This document shows positions 26,588 through 34,608 of a stretch of DNA of 64,000 nt, one piece after another. This DNA comes from Aliiroseovarius zhejiangensis (GTDB lineage: Bacteria > Pseudomonadota > Alphaproteobacteria > Rhodobacterales > Rhodobacteraceae). Each line of letters starts with the position of its first letter. Positions within the stretch are counted from its first letter, which is position 1. Location of the stretch: positions 62,001 through 126,000 of the forward strand of contig NZ_BNCH01000005.1 of the NCBI RefSeq assembly GCF_014656375.1, given 5' to 3'. Made by a program: the position numbers and the translations under genes. A model generated the notes under the pieces. It searched no databases and was not told the origin of the DNA. It saw only the letters and a list, made by a program, of their open reading frames with translations.

Positions 26588-27433
26588 ATGGGCCTGATGG
26601 ATCGCAAACTGCTTCTGATCATCCTTGATGGTGTGCCTTGGCGTAACTGGCGCAGGCTTTTTGGTAACCTGGAAGGCTGGGTGGACGCGGGCGAGGCACA
26701 ACGCTGGAAGGTCCGCTCGGTGCTGCCATCGACATCGGCCAGTTGCTATGCCTCGATCCATACGGGCGTCACACCGCAGGAACATGGCGCAACGGGCAAT
26801 AACAACGTGTTTCGCCTGACGCAGCCCGACGTGTTCAGCCAGGTGCGCAAGGCGGGCGGCATTACGGGTGCGGTCACGCACAGTTATTGGTCCGAGTTTT
26901 TCAACCGCGCGCCGTTCGATCTGGTGCGAGACATCGAATATGACGAGCCCGACAGCCCGACGATCAATCACGGTCGGTTTCACACCATGACGGGATACGG
27001 GCTGATCAATCAGACCACGCCGGCGGATGTGGACCTGTTCGCAACGCTGACCATGCTTTGCGACCGGTTCGGGCTGAACTACGGCATCCTGCACAGTTGC
27101 ACGCTCGACAGTATGGGGCATCGGTTCGGGCATGAGTGCCGCGAAATGGATCACGCCTGTTTTCAGGCTGATGAGCAACTGGCGCTGTTCATCAATCGCT
27201 GGCGCGCTGATGGGTACGAGGTCATCGTGACCGCTGATCACGGCCAGACCGATCGCGGGCACCATGGGGGGCGCGAGGATCTGCAACAGGATGCAGCGCT
27301 CTATTATTTCGGCCCCGCGACCGGCCCGGATTTCGACGACCGCCTGTGCCAGTTGCAGATTGCCCCCACGATTCTATCGCGATTGGGCGCCCCCATCCCT
27401 GACACCATGAAAGCCGAGGTATTTCTGACATGA
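26588..27433 (+). CDS. Alkaline-phosphatase-superfamily phosphodiesterase/pyrophosphatase-like protein
   Basis: A protein of 281 residues of the type I phosphodiesterase/nucleotide pyrophosphatase group. Metal ligands are visible in LDGVPW (Asp14), LDSMGHRFGH (Asp174, His178, His182) and TADHGQTDRGHHGG (Asp217, His218). In this family the nucleophile sits in a PTxTxPN-like motif; here the matching stretch is LPSTSASCYASIHTG, so the nucleophile would be Ser50 instead of threonine and the usual asparagine is Cys53. No signal peptide is seen, so it should act in the cytoplasm. Start could also be the ATG at 26597. It lies 31 bases after the ABC ATPase and overlaps the next gene by 4 bases, suggesting it processes the imported ligand. 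Confidence 0.78.
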   Translation: MGLMDRKLLLIILDGVPWRNWRRLFGNLEGWVDAGEAQRWKVRSVLPSTSASCYASIHTGVTPQEHGATGNNNVFRLTQPDVFSQVRKAGGITGAVTHSYWSEFFNRAPFDLVRDIEYDEPDSPTINHGRFHTMTGYGLINQTTPADVDLFATLTMLCDRFGLNYGILHSCTLDSMGHRFGHECREMDHACFQADEQLALFINRWRADGYEVIVTADHGQTDRGHHGGREDLQQDAALYYFGPATGPDFDDRLCQLQIAPTILSRLGAPIPDTMKAEVFLT

Positions 27434-28128
27434 CGTGGGCCATTCCCTGCCCTGCGCAACCCAGCCTTGCAATCGAAGGCTCGGACGCGCGTTTCCCTGT
27501 GCGCCGCATCTATTGCGTCGGCCAGAACTATGCCGCACATGCGCGTGAAATGGGATCGAACCCCGATCAGGAACCGCCCTTCTTCTTCTCGAAACCCGCA
27601 GATGCGCTGGTGGCGGACGGCACGACCGTCCCTTATCCACCCGGCACCGAGAACCTGCATCACGAGGCCGAGCTTGTCGTGGCCATCGGCACCGGGGGCA
27701 CCAACATCGCGCGCGATGCGGCGCTGGATCACGTCTGGGGATATGCCGTCGGCAATGATCTGACCCGGCGTGACGTGCAGGCAGCGGCCAAGAAGATCGG
27801 GCGGCCATGGGATATGGCGAAGGGTTTCGATCACTCCGCCCCCTGTGGGCCTTTGCACCCGGTGTCCGCCGTGGGCCATCCGTCAAGCGGTAGAATCAGC
27901 CTGACGGTCAATGGTGAACCGCGCCAGTCTTCGAACCTGTCTGACCTGATCTGGCCTGTGGCCGATGTGATTTCCTATCTGTCGTCGCTGGTGGCGCTGG
28001 CCCCCGGCGACCTGATCTTTACCGGCACACCCGAAGGCGTCGGCCCGCTGGTGCCGGGCGATACCTGCGTGGTCGAGATCGACGGCCTGGGCCGATTGAC
28101 CACCCGGATCGGAACGCCCGCCGCCTAA
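27430..28128 (+). CDS. Fumarylacetoacetate hydrolase family protein
   Basis: A protein of 232 residues with the FAH/FAHD1 fold. Visible hallmarks are the N-terminal RRIYCVGQNYAAHARE, FFSKPADALV, the metal-binding HHEAELVVAIG (glutamates near residue 79), and the C-terminal GDLIFTGTPEGVGPLVPGD. Members cleave carbon-carbon bonds of acylpyruvates or decarboxylate oxaloacetate. Its substrate is unknown. It overlaps the upstream phosphodiesterase-like gene by ATGA, so it belongs to the ABC operon, and it meets the convergent GntR gene with a 4-base overlap. Confidence 0.88.
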   Translation: MTWAIPCPAQPSLAIEGSDARFPVRRIYCVGQNYAAHAREMGSNPDQEPPFFFSKPADALVADGTTVPYPPGTENLHHEAELVVAIGTGGTNIARDAALDHVWGYAVGNDLTRRDVQAAAKKIGRPWDMAKGFDHSAPCGPLHPVSAVGHPSSGRISLTVNGEPRQSSNLSDLIWPVADVISYLSSLVALAPGDLIFTGTPEGVGPLVPGDTCVVEIDGLGRLTTRIGTPAA

Positions 28129-28790
28129 CCCGTGATGGACGACAGATGCAGGATCAGGCTGTCGCGCGCACCCAGAATGTGCTGGCGCGTCAGTTCGGCG
28201 GCCTTGTCCGCATCCCCGCGCTCACAGGCCTCCTGAATTTGCATATGTTCGTCATTTGCGCGCGACATGCCCCGGCTCAGCACAAGCTGCGCCCTCAGAT
28301 AACGGTCGATTCGATTCAACGCGCCGTCGATCGCCTCAAGGTGATAGGTCAGACCGCTGGCGTCATAGAGGGTCGCGTGAAACTGCCGGTTCAGATCACC
28401 CCATTGCATAGGGTCCGTTTCCCGGTGGAACGCTTCACAGAAGCCGCGCGCCTGTGCGAGCGTTTCCCGCGTCATTCTGGGCACCGCGTGGTGAATAACA
28501 TGTGGCTCTAACACAGCGCGAAAGTCGAAAATCTCGGAGGCTTCGGTCGATGACAGCGACGACACGACCGCACCCTTATACCGCTGCGACCGCACCAAGC
28601 CGTGTTCTTCCAGCCGCAGAATCGCCTCGCGCACCGGAATGCGCGACGTGTTGAACATCCTGGCAATTTCATCCTGTCGCAGGGGCGCGCCTTCTTCGAT
28701 TTCGCCTTCGATGATCGCTTTCTTGAGCGCGTCAAATATGATCGTCGCAGCAGAGGCGGTCTTGGAAATATCAACAGATTCAAGTGGCAT
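28125..28790 (-). CDS. GntR-family regulator (FCD ligand domain)
   Basis: A regulator of 221 residues. The winged helix occupies about 15-80 (PLRQDEIARMFNTSRIPVREAILRLEEHGLV, key words SRIPVREAI), and the C-terminal all-helical FCD domain carries metal-ligand-like residues FDFRAVLEP, NRQFHATLY and DEHMQIQEACERGD. FCD regulators usually sense a carboxylic acid and repress an adjacent catabolic operon. It is divergent from the hydroxyproline-type genes, with a strong palindrome between them, so it most likely controls those and itself. Confidence 0.92.
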   Translation of the reverse strand: MPLESVDISKTASAATIIFDALKKAIIEGEIEEGAPLRQDEIARMFNTSRIPVREAILRLEEHGLVRSQRYKGAVVSSLSSTEASEIFDFRAVLEPHVIHHAVPRMTRETLAQARGFCEAFHRETDPMQWGDLNRQFHATLYDASGLTYHLEAIDGALNRIDRYLRAQLVLSRGMSRANDEHMQIQEACERGDADKAAELTRQHILGARDSLILHLSSITG

Positions 28791-28850
28791 ATACGGTCTC
28801 CTGCGAGGCGCACCCTAACAAGGCGCGGCATCGGTTTGAAGGGATCAAGA

Positions 28851-28886
28851 TAATTATTGCATATTGGATCCAATTTACAATAATTG
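28851..28886. promoter_or_regulatory. Nested palindromic operator for the GntR regulator
   Basis: The core is a perfect 12-base palindrome ATTGGATCCAAT (28863-28874). It is embedded in a longer imperfect inverted repeat with outer arms TAATTATTG (28851) and CAATAATTG (28878), 36 bases in all, with 9 of 12 outer positions matching. It lies midway between the divergent regulator and the DapA-family gene, where a repressor could shut both promoters. Palindromes with this kind of ATTG...CAAT core are known for FCD-type GntR proteins; the pairing here is inferred from position. Confidence 0.65.
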
Positions 28887-28932
28887 AAAACAGCCCTTCG
28901 CCCAAAGCGATCCATCCTTGCAGGAGACCCCG

Positions 28933-29892
28933 ATGAACACCGACATCTTTACAGGCTGCATCCCCGCCCTGATGACCCCGTGCACGCCCGACCGCAAACC
29001 GGATTACGATGCACTGGTGGCCAAGGGGCAGGAACTGATTGCCGCAGGCATGTCGGCGGTCGTCTATTGCGGGTCGATGGGCGACTGGCCGCTTCTGACG
29101 GATGATGAACGGATGGAAGGTGTCGCCCGCCTGACCGCCGCAGGCATCCCGGTGATCGTCGGCACCGGCGCGGTAAACACCCGGATGGCCGTGGCCCACG
29201 CCACCCACGCCGCACAGGTCGGCGCACACGGCTTAATGGTGATCCCACGGGTTCTGTCGCGCGGATCGTCACCTGCCGCCCAGCGCAACCACTTTGCCGC
29301 CATCCTGTCGGCCGCCCCCGACCTGCCTGCTGTGATCTATAACAGTCCCTATTACGGCTTCGCGACCCGTGCCGACCTGTTTTTCGCCCTGCGTGCCGAG
29401 CATCCGAATCTGATCGGCTTCAAGGAATTCGGCGGTGCGGACGATCTGCGCTATGCCGCCGAACACATCACCTCGAAAGACGATAAGGTCACGCTGATGA
29501 TCGGCGTCGATACCACGGTCTACCACGGTTATGTAAACTGCGGCGCAACGGGGGCAATCACCGGAATCGGCAACGTGCTGCCGCGCGAGGTGCTGCACCT
29601 TGTCGCGCTCAGCAAGAAAGCCGCCGCCGGGGACCCCGAGGCCCGCGTGAAGGCGCAAGAGCTTGAGGGCGCATTGGCGATCCTGTCCAGTTTCGACGAA
29701 GGCCCCGACCTGGTTCTGTATTACAAACACCTGATGGTCCTGACCGGTGACGACGCCTATCGCACCCATTTCAACGAAACCGACGCGCTGTCAGACGCCC
29801 AGCGCAACTATGCCGAAAACCAGTTTCATCTGTTCCGCACCTGGTATGACACCTGGTCGAAACAGGGCGGTGTTGTCTCTGAATGCGCGTGA
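28933..29892 (+). CDS. DapA-family lyase, probable 1-pyrroline-4-hydroxy-2-carboxylate deaminase
   Basis: A protein of 319 residues with the DapA (Schiff-base aldolase) barrel. The catalytic lysine is Lys164 in LIGFKEFGG and the tyrosine Tyr136 in VIYNSPYYG. The usual GTTGE phosphate/keto-acid loop is replaced by GSMGDWP, a form seen in family members next to hydroxyproline epimerases. There the enzyme deaminates pyrroline-hydroxycarboxylate to 2-oxoglutarate semialdehyde. The start at 28933 has GCAGGAG upstream; an ATG at 28918 would add five residues. It overlaps the epimerase gene by 10 bases. The specific assignment rests mainly on context. Confidence 0.82.
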   Translation: MNTDIFTGCIPALMTPCTPDRKPDYDALVAKGQELIAAGMSAVVYCGSMGDWPLLTDDERMEGVARLTAAGIPVIVGTGAVNTRMAVAHATHAAQVGAHGLMVIPRVLSRGSSPAAQRNHFAAILSAAPDLPAVIYNSPYYGFATRADLFFALRAEHPNLIGFKEFGGADDLRYAAEHITSKDDKVTLMIGVDTTVYHGYVNCGATGAITGIGNVLPREVLHLVALSKKAAAGDPEARVKAQELEGALAILSSFDEGPDLVLYYKHLMVLTGDDAYRTHFNETDALSDAQRNYAENQFHLFRTWYDTWSKQGGVVSECA

Positions 29893-30824
29893 TCGACAGC
29901 CATACCGAGGGTGAGCCGACCCGCGTCATCCTGTCGGGCGGTCCAGACCTTGGCAATGGCAGCCTGGCCGACCGCGCCCGGCGCCTGTGCGACGAACATG
30001 GCTGGATCCATACGGGCGTGCTGGCCGAACCGCGCGGCCATGACGCGATGGTGGGCGCACTTCTGGTCCCACCGGCCGACCCGACCTGCGTGACCGGGGT
30101 GATCTATTTCAACACGGTCGGCAACCTGGGCATGTGCGGACACGCCACCATCGGGCTGGTGGCAACTCTGGCTCATCTGGGTCAGATCGGCCCCGGCACC
30201 CACCGGATCGAAACTCCTGTCGGCGTGGTGACGGCCCAGCTTCTGGACACCAACACCGTGCGCGTCACCAATGTCGAAAGCTATCGCCTGCACGCCGGTG
30301 TCACGGTTGAGGTGGACGGGCTTGGTCCGATTACAGGTGACGTGGCTTGGGGTGGAAACTGGTTCTTCCTGACAGATTTCCACCAGATCGACCTGACGAT
30401 GGACAACATCCCGGCCTTGACGGATGCGGCAGATCGTATCCGGACGGCGTTGCAACGCGACGGCATCACCGGAACGGATGGGGCCGAAATCGACCACGTC
30501 GAACTGCTTGGACCTGCAAGATCCAGCACGGCAGACGGTCGCAGTTTTGTCCTGTGCCCCGGCATGGCTTATGACCGGTCGCCCTGCGGCACGGGCTGCT
30601 CGGCCAAGCTGGCCTGCCTTGCGGCGGATGGATCGCTTGCCGCAGGTGCGACATGGCGGCAGGAAAGCGTAATCGGCAGCACCTATGACTGTACCTATGT
30701 GGACCAATCCCCCGACCGGATCGTGGCCACCATTCAGGGCCGCGCCTTCGTGACCGCAGAGGCCACCCTGATCTTCACTGCCGACGATCCGTTTCGGACT
30801 GGCATTCGCGCCGATCATCGCTGA
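29883..30824 (+). CDS. 4-hydroxyproline 2-epimerase (proline racemase superfamily)
   Basis: A protein of 313 residues. Two catalytic cysteines are present: Cys85 in NLGMCGHAT and Cys235 in DRSPCGTGC, the pair needed for two-base epimerisation, whereas dehydratases of this superfamily have threonine in the first position. The N-terminus MRVIDSHTEGEPTRV is typical. It should convert trans-4-hydroxy-L-proline to cis-4-hydroxy-D-proline in the cytoplasm. The flanking deaminase-like and oxidoreductase genes support this over proline racemase. It overlaps the upstream gene by 10 bases. Confidence 0.87.
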   Translation: MRVIDSHTEGEPTRVILSGGPDLGNGSLADRARRLCDEHGWIHTGVLAEPRGHDAMVGALLVPPADPTCVTGVIYFNTVGNLGMCGHATIGLVATLAHLGQIGPGTHRIETPVGVVTAQLLDTNTVRVTNVESYRLHAGVTVEVDGLGPITGDVAWGGNWFFLTDFHQIDLTMDNIPALTDAADRIRTALQRDGITGTDGAEIDHVELLGPARSSTADGRSFVLCPGMAYDRSPCGTGCSAKLACLAADGSLAAGATWRQESVIGSTYDCTYVDQSPDRIVATIQGRAFVTAEATLIFTADDPFRTGIRADHR

Positions 30825-30865
30825 TGCTGCCGACAGACGGACGCCCCGGCTTTGCGGAGACCTGA

Positions 30866-32113
30866 ATGACACAAGATCCCATCGACATCGTCGTCATCGG
30901 TGCTGGCATCATCGGGGTCAGCACTGCTCTGGCGCTTCAGGCCCGCGGTCGCACCCCCCTGCTGATCGATCGCGCGGGCGTCGCCGCTGAAACGTCGCAT
31001 GGCAATGCCGGTGCCTTCGCCTTTTCCGAGGTCGAGCCTCTGGCCACGCCGGGCATCATGCGCCGGGCACCGAAATGGCTGCTTGACCCGCTGGGACCGC
31101 TGTCCATTCCGCCCTCCTATGCCCTGAAAATTGCGCCATGGATGCTGAAGTTCTGGCGCGCCAGTTGGGCGGATCGCTATGATGCAGCAGTGTCTGCGCA
31201 AACCCGCCTGATGCAGCATTGTCAGGCTGCGTTCGAACGGCAACTGGCGCAGTTCGGGAATCCCAGCCTGATCCGCCGCGAAGGACAGTTGGAGCTGTAC
31301 GAGGGTGCCCGCGCATTTGAACACGCACGTCCCAAATGGCAACGCCGTGCCGATCTTGGCATCGAGGTGACGCTGCTGGACAGCGCCGATGCCATTGCCG
31401 ACATTCAACCAGGGTTGAGCCGCAAGTTCACCCATGCCGGGTTTACCCCCGGATGGTTCAACACCACCGATCCATTGACCTGGACCCAGACCCTGGCCCG
31501 CGCCTTTACAGATCGCGGAGGCGCGTTGCAGGTGCGGGACATACACGACCTGACACCGCGCGCGGATCATATCGAGATTCTGTCAGACGAAGGCCCCATC
31601 CTGGCACGGCAGGTCGTGATCTGTGCCGGGGCCTGGTCCCACAGGCTGGCTGCGAAGATCGGGGACAAGATCCCCCTTGAGACCGAGCGCGGGTACAACA
31701 CCACATTTGATCACGCCTCGGTCGAGCTGAGAACGCATCTGACCTTCGCCGCGCATGGATTCGTGATGTCAAAGATCGGCTCCGGTCTGCGCATCGGTGG
31801 CGCGGTTGAACTGGGCGGGTTGGATCTGCCACCCAACTACCGCCGGGCCAGAGTGCTGGTGCAGAAGGCGAAAACCTTCCTTCCCGGTTTGAACCTGTCG
31901 GGCGGGTCAGAGTGGATGGGGTATCGGCCATCGCTGCCGGACAGCCTGCCGGTCATTGGCCCCTCTGGCGCGGGCGACCGCATCCTCTATGCGTTCGGGC
32001 ATGGGCATCTTGGTCTGACCCAATCGGCAGGCACCGCCGAACTGGTGGCCGACCTGGCCATGCGGACCAATCCGCCCATCGATCTGGCCCCGTTCTCTGC
32101 CACCCGGTTCTGA
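30866..32113 (+). CDS. FAD-dependent D-amino-acid oxidoreductase, probable D-hydroxyproline dehydrogenase
   Basis: A flavoprotein of 415 residues of the DAO/DadA group. The N-terminal IVVIGAGIIGVSTALALQARG is the FAD-binding fold; the C-terminal GYRPSLPDSLPVIGPSGAGDRILYAFGHGHLGLTQS region (key words RPSLPDSLPVIG, GHGHLGLT) is characteristic of DadA-like enzymes. In the hydroxyproline route it oxidises cis-4-hydroxy-D-proline to the pyrroline that the DapA-family enzyme deaminates. It lies 41 bases after the epimerase. The final enzyme, 2-oxoglutarate semialdehyde dehydrogenase, is not in the window. Confidence 0.85.
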   Translation: MTQDPIDIVVIGAGIIGVSTALALQARGRTPLLIDRAGVAAETSHGNAGAFAFSEVEPLATPGIMRRAPKWLLDPLGPLSIPPSYALKIAPWMLKFWRASWADRYDAAVSAQTRLMQHCQAAFERQLAQFGNPSLIRREGQLELYEGARAFEHARPKWQRRADLGIEVTLLDSADAIADIQPGLSRKFTHAGFTPGWFNTTDPLTWTQTLARAFTDRGGALQVRDIHDLTPRADHIEILSDEGPILARQVVICAGAWSHRLAAKIGDKIPLETERGYNTTFDHASVELRTHLTFAAHGFVMSKIGSGLRIGGAVELGGLDLPPNYRRARVLVQKAKTFLPGLNLSGGSEWMGYRPSLPDSLPVIGPSGAGDRILYAFGHGHLGLTQSAGTAELVADLAMRTNPPIDLAPFSATRF

Positions 32114-32130
32114 TGCCTCGCCAACAGCGC

Positions 32131-32625
32131 CTACTGATCTTGGCGCACGAGGTTGGTGACAAGCACATCATGGACGATTTCGCCAAGAATGCCGGTCGCC
32201 ACTTCGCGCAGCGCACGGCGCAAACTGGTCAGGCGGCTTGTCTGGGTGAACACGCCGTCAAAACCGCCGCTATTGGCGTGGTTGAACATGACTTGCAGAA
32301 ACTCGTCGCGCAGTTTTGGTTCGCGCAGGTAAACGGTTTCGCGATTGCCCGCTGCGACATCCAGACTCAGTGACATGACGACAAGCGCGGTCACCTTCTC
32401 ATCCTTCATGATCGGGATCACGAACTGATTGTTTATCTTGACGAATTCACTGTCAACTTCAACGTCTGCCGTGGTTGCTGCGGGCGTGTGGTCCGCGTTT
32501 TCGACGGCCGCGTCACCACAAGGGCTTGCAAGCTCGGGTTCAGGCGCAGGTTTCAGCACATAGCCGGCAGCGCCCCCCGCGACCAACCCGACCAGAGCCA
32601 GAAGTACCGGAATAATCTTTCCCAT
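32131..32625 (-). CDS. fliL: Flagellar basal body-associated protein FliL-like
   Basis: A protein of 164 residues with one N-terminal helix (IIPVLLALVGLVAGGAAGYVL) and a periplasmic domain. FliL proteins sit around the stator and tune motor torque. The similarity is mainly topological plus location as last gene of the flg cluster; the domain EFVKINNQFVIPIMKDEKVTALVVMSLSLDV (key words FVIPIMKD, VMSLSLDV) fits FliL. The start at 32625 places the helix at the N-terminus; an in-frame upstream extension overlaps flgH and is rejected. It is 10 bases after flgH. Confidence 0.75.
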   Translation of the reverse strand: MGKIIPVLLALVGLVAGGAAGYVLKPAPEPELASPCGDAAVENADHTPAATTADVEVDSEFVKINNQFVIPIMKDEKVTALVVMSLSLDVAAGNRETVYLREPKLRDEFLQVMFNHANSGGFDGVFTQTSRLTSLRRALREVATGILGEIVHDVLVTNLVRQDQ

Positions 32626-32635
32626 CGCGAGTTCC

Positions 32636-33364
32636 TCAGAAGGGCAGGATGATGTCGGCGACCTGCTGGCCATACCGGGGTTGCTGAACATCGCTGATCT
32701 GACCACGGCCGCCATAGGAAATGCGGGCCGACGCGATTTTGTCATACGAAATCTCGTTCTGACGCGAGATATCCTCGGGCCGCACGAACCCGGTGACCAG
32801 AAGCTCGCGCAGTTCGAAATTCACCCGTACCTCTTGCGTGCCCTGAATCTTCAGAACGCCATTGGGCAACGTGCCGATCACCGTCGCGGCGACACGCAAT
32901 TCAAGCTTCTCGTTCCGTTTGACCGATCCGGTCCCGTTCGAGGCGCTGCTGGATGACAGCGACACGGCGTTGCCCATCGACGCGCCGTCGGGCAGGTCTT
33001 TGTCGATGGATTGCGGCAGGCCGAACAGGTTGGGAACCCCCATCTCTTCCGTCCCCGACCGGGCGCGTTTCGAGCTGTTTGAAAACTCGGCCCGATCATC
33101 AATTTCAATGACCACGGTCAGAATATCCCCGGCCTGTTGCGCCCGGCGGTCGCCCAGCAGGGACTGACGCCCACCGCTCCACAACGATGCCCGCACAGGC
33201 GAGCTATTGGCGGGGGTGGCGCGCGGCAGGGCCGTTGCGCTCATCGCGACGTGCTCGGCGCTCATCTCGACCGGGTTCAAATCGGGCGCTTTGCCCACCT
33301 CATTCATGCGGGTGCAGGCTGACACAGCCATCAGGACAAGAAGCAGAAAGGAAACGGGGCGCAT
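32636..33364 (-). CDS. flgH: Flagellar L-ring protein FlgH
   Basis: A lipoprotein of 242 residues that builds the outer-membrane ring around the rod. The signal ends in a lipobox AVSAC (lipidated Cys near residue 17). The core shows SLWSGGRQSLLGDRRAQQAGDILTVVIE near residue 60 (key words GDRRAQQAGDILTV), and ends with VQQPRYGQQVADIILPF, as usual for FlgH. It is 18 bases downstream of flgA. Confidence 0.96.
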   Translation of the reverse strand: MRPVSFLLLVLMAVSACTRMNEVGKAPDLNPVEMSAEHVAMSATALPRATPANSSPVRASLWSGGRQSLLGDRRAQQAGDILTVVIEIDDRAEFSNSSKRARSGTEEMGVPNLFGLPQSIDKDLPDGASMGNAVSLSSSSASNGTGSVKRNEKLELRVAATVIGTLPNGVLKIQGTQEVRVNFELRELLVTGFVRPEDISRQNEISYDKIASARISYGGRGQISDVQQPRYGQQVADIILPF

Positions 33365-33382
33365 GGAAAATCCTCGGGCTTG

Positions 33383-33814
33383 TTAATGCGACTGAGAGAC
33401 GGAAACCGTTCCGTCGGCCAGAACCGATCCGGTAACGGTTGTGCGGGATGACAGGTTCAGGACGCGGACGCGATCACCGATGCCCGCCCGGCCCAGGCTG
33501 CGACCTTCGGCCAGAATGGTCAGCGGACCCGAGACATAGGCCAGCGTCACGATCTGGTTTCGTTCAACCAAGGCGGGAGGGCCGATGTCTTTCACCAGTA
33601 TCGGGCGACCGGCGTACAGCACGACGCGAGCCTCTTGCCCGACCACGTCTTCGAGAAGCTGAAATCCGCCGGGCAGTTCGGACGGCACCAGCTTCAGATC
33701 CTGCGCCGTGATGATCACGTTGGCGCGGATGTTGCGTGTGGCGACCACGGTATCGGCATAGGCCAGACCAGATGTGGCAAGCAGCGTCAAAAGGGTCAGA
33801 ATCCCGCGCATCAC
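33383..33814 (-). CDS. flgA: Flagellar P-ring assembly chaperone FlgA
   Basis: A secreted protein of 143 residues with a signal peptide (ILTLLTLLATSGLAYA) and an SAF domain: VVATRNIRANVIITAQDLKLV and then the hallmark GRPILVKDIGPPALVERNQIV (key words AGRPI, LVERNQ). FlgA helps polymerise the P-ring protein FlgI in the periplasm. The protein is shorter than enterobacterial FlgA (about 220), which is usual for alphaproteobacteria. It overlaps flgG by 4 bases. flgI itself is not in this window. Confidence 0.93.
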   Translation of the reverse strand: MMRGILTLLTLLATSGLAYADTVVATRNIRANVIITAQDLKLVPSELPGGFQLLEDVVGQEARVVLYAGRPILVKDIGPPALVERNQIVTLAYVSGPLTILAEGRSLGRAGIGDRVRVLNLSSRTTVTGSVLADGTVSVSQSH

Positions 33815-34596
33815 CGCACCTGCGTCGTTGCGGCCAGCATCTGATCTGCGGCGGTGATGACCTTGGAATTCAACTCATATCCCCGCTGCGCCTCGATCAA
33901 TTCAGTGACTTCGCGCACCGCATCGACCGAGCTGTTTTCCAGATAACCCTGCCGCAAGGTGCCACGCCCATCTTCGCCTGGTGCGCCGACAAATGCCGGA
34001 CCCGAGGCGGGCGTTTCGCGAAACAGGTTGGATCCGATCGCCTCAAGCCCCTTGTCGTTGGTGAACCCGGCAAGGGTGAAGGCGCCCAGCAGCTCCGGCT
34101 CGACCGCATCTTCGAAATAGGCGTAAACCTCGCCGTCTGCGTTGATCGAAATGGATCGGGCATCACTGGGAACAGTGATCTCTGGCGCAACGGCATACCC
34201 GTCCGAGGTCACGATCAGCCCGTCGCCCGACAGTTTCAAGCCACCGTCGCGCGTGTATCCCGAACCGCCTGACGGCAGTGTCACCTCGAAATACCCTTTG
34301 CCTTCAATGGCGATATCCAGATTGCCATTGGTTTGCGACAATGTTCCTTGTTGCACCAGCATAGACACCGATGTCGGCCGCACCCCCAGACCCAGCTGAA
34401 TGCCTGTCGGCAAGGCCGTGCCATCGGACGCATTGATCGTGCCCGCGCGGGCCATCTGTTGATAGTGCAGATCGGCAAACTCGGCGCGCCGCGCGTTGTA
34501 TCCAGTGGTAGACATATTGGCGAGGTTGTTCGAAATCGTTTCGACCCGCATTTGCTGCGCCAACATTCCCGTGGCTGCGATATCCAATGCACGCAT
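33811..34596 (-). CDS. flgG: Flagellar distal rod protein FlgG
   Basis: A rod subunit of 261 residues. The N-terminus MRALDIAATGMLAQQMRVETISNNLANMSTTGYN contains the rod/hook signature (ISNNLAN, TTGYN), and the C-terminus ends VTELIEAQRGYELNSKVITAADQML, the paired helix that bundles with it. Length is normal for FlgG. It lies 12 bases downstream of flgF and is translationally coupled to flgA. Confidence 0.96.
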   Translation of the reverse strand: MRALDIAATGMLAQQMRVETISNNLANMSTTGYNARRAEFADLHYQQMARAGTINASDGTALPTGIQLGLGVRPTSVSMLVQQGTLSQTNGNLDIAIEGKGYFEVTLPSGGSGYTRDGGLKLSGDGLIVTSDGYAVAPEITVPSDARSISINADGEVYAYFEDAVEPELLGAFTLAGFTNDKGLEAIGSNLFRETPASGPAFVGAPGEDGRGTLRQGYLENSSVDAVREVTELIEAQRGYELNSKVITAADQMLAATTQVR

Positions 34597-34608
34597 GGTG
34601 TACCCCCT

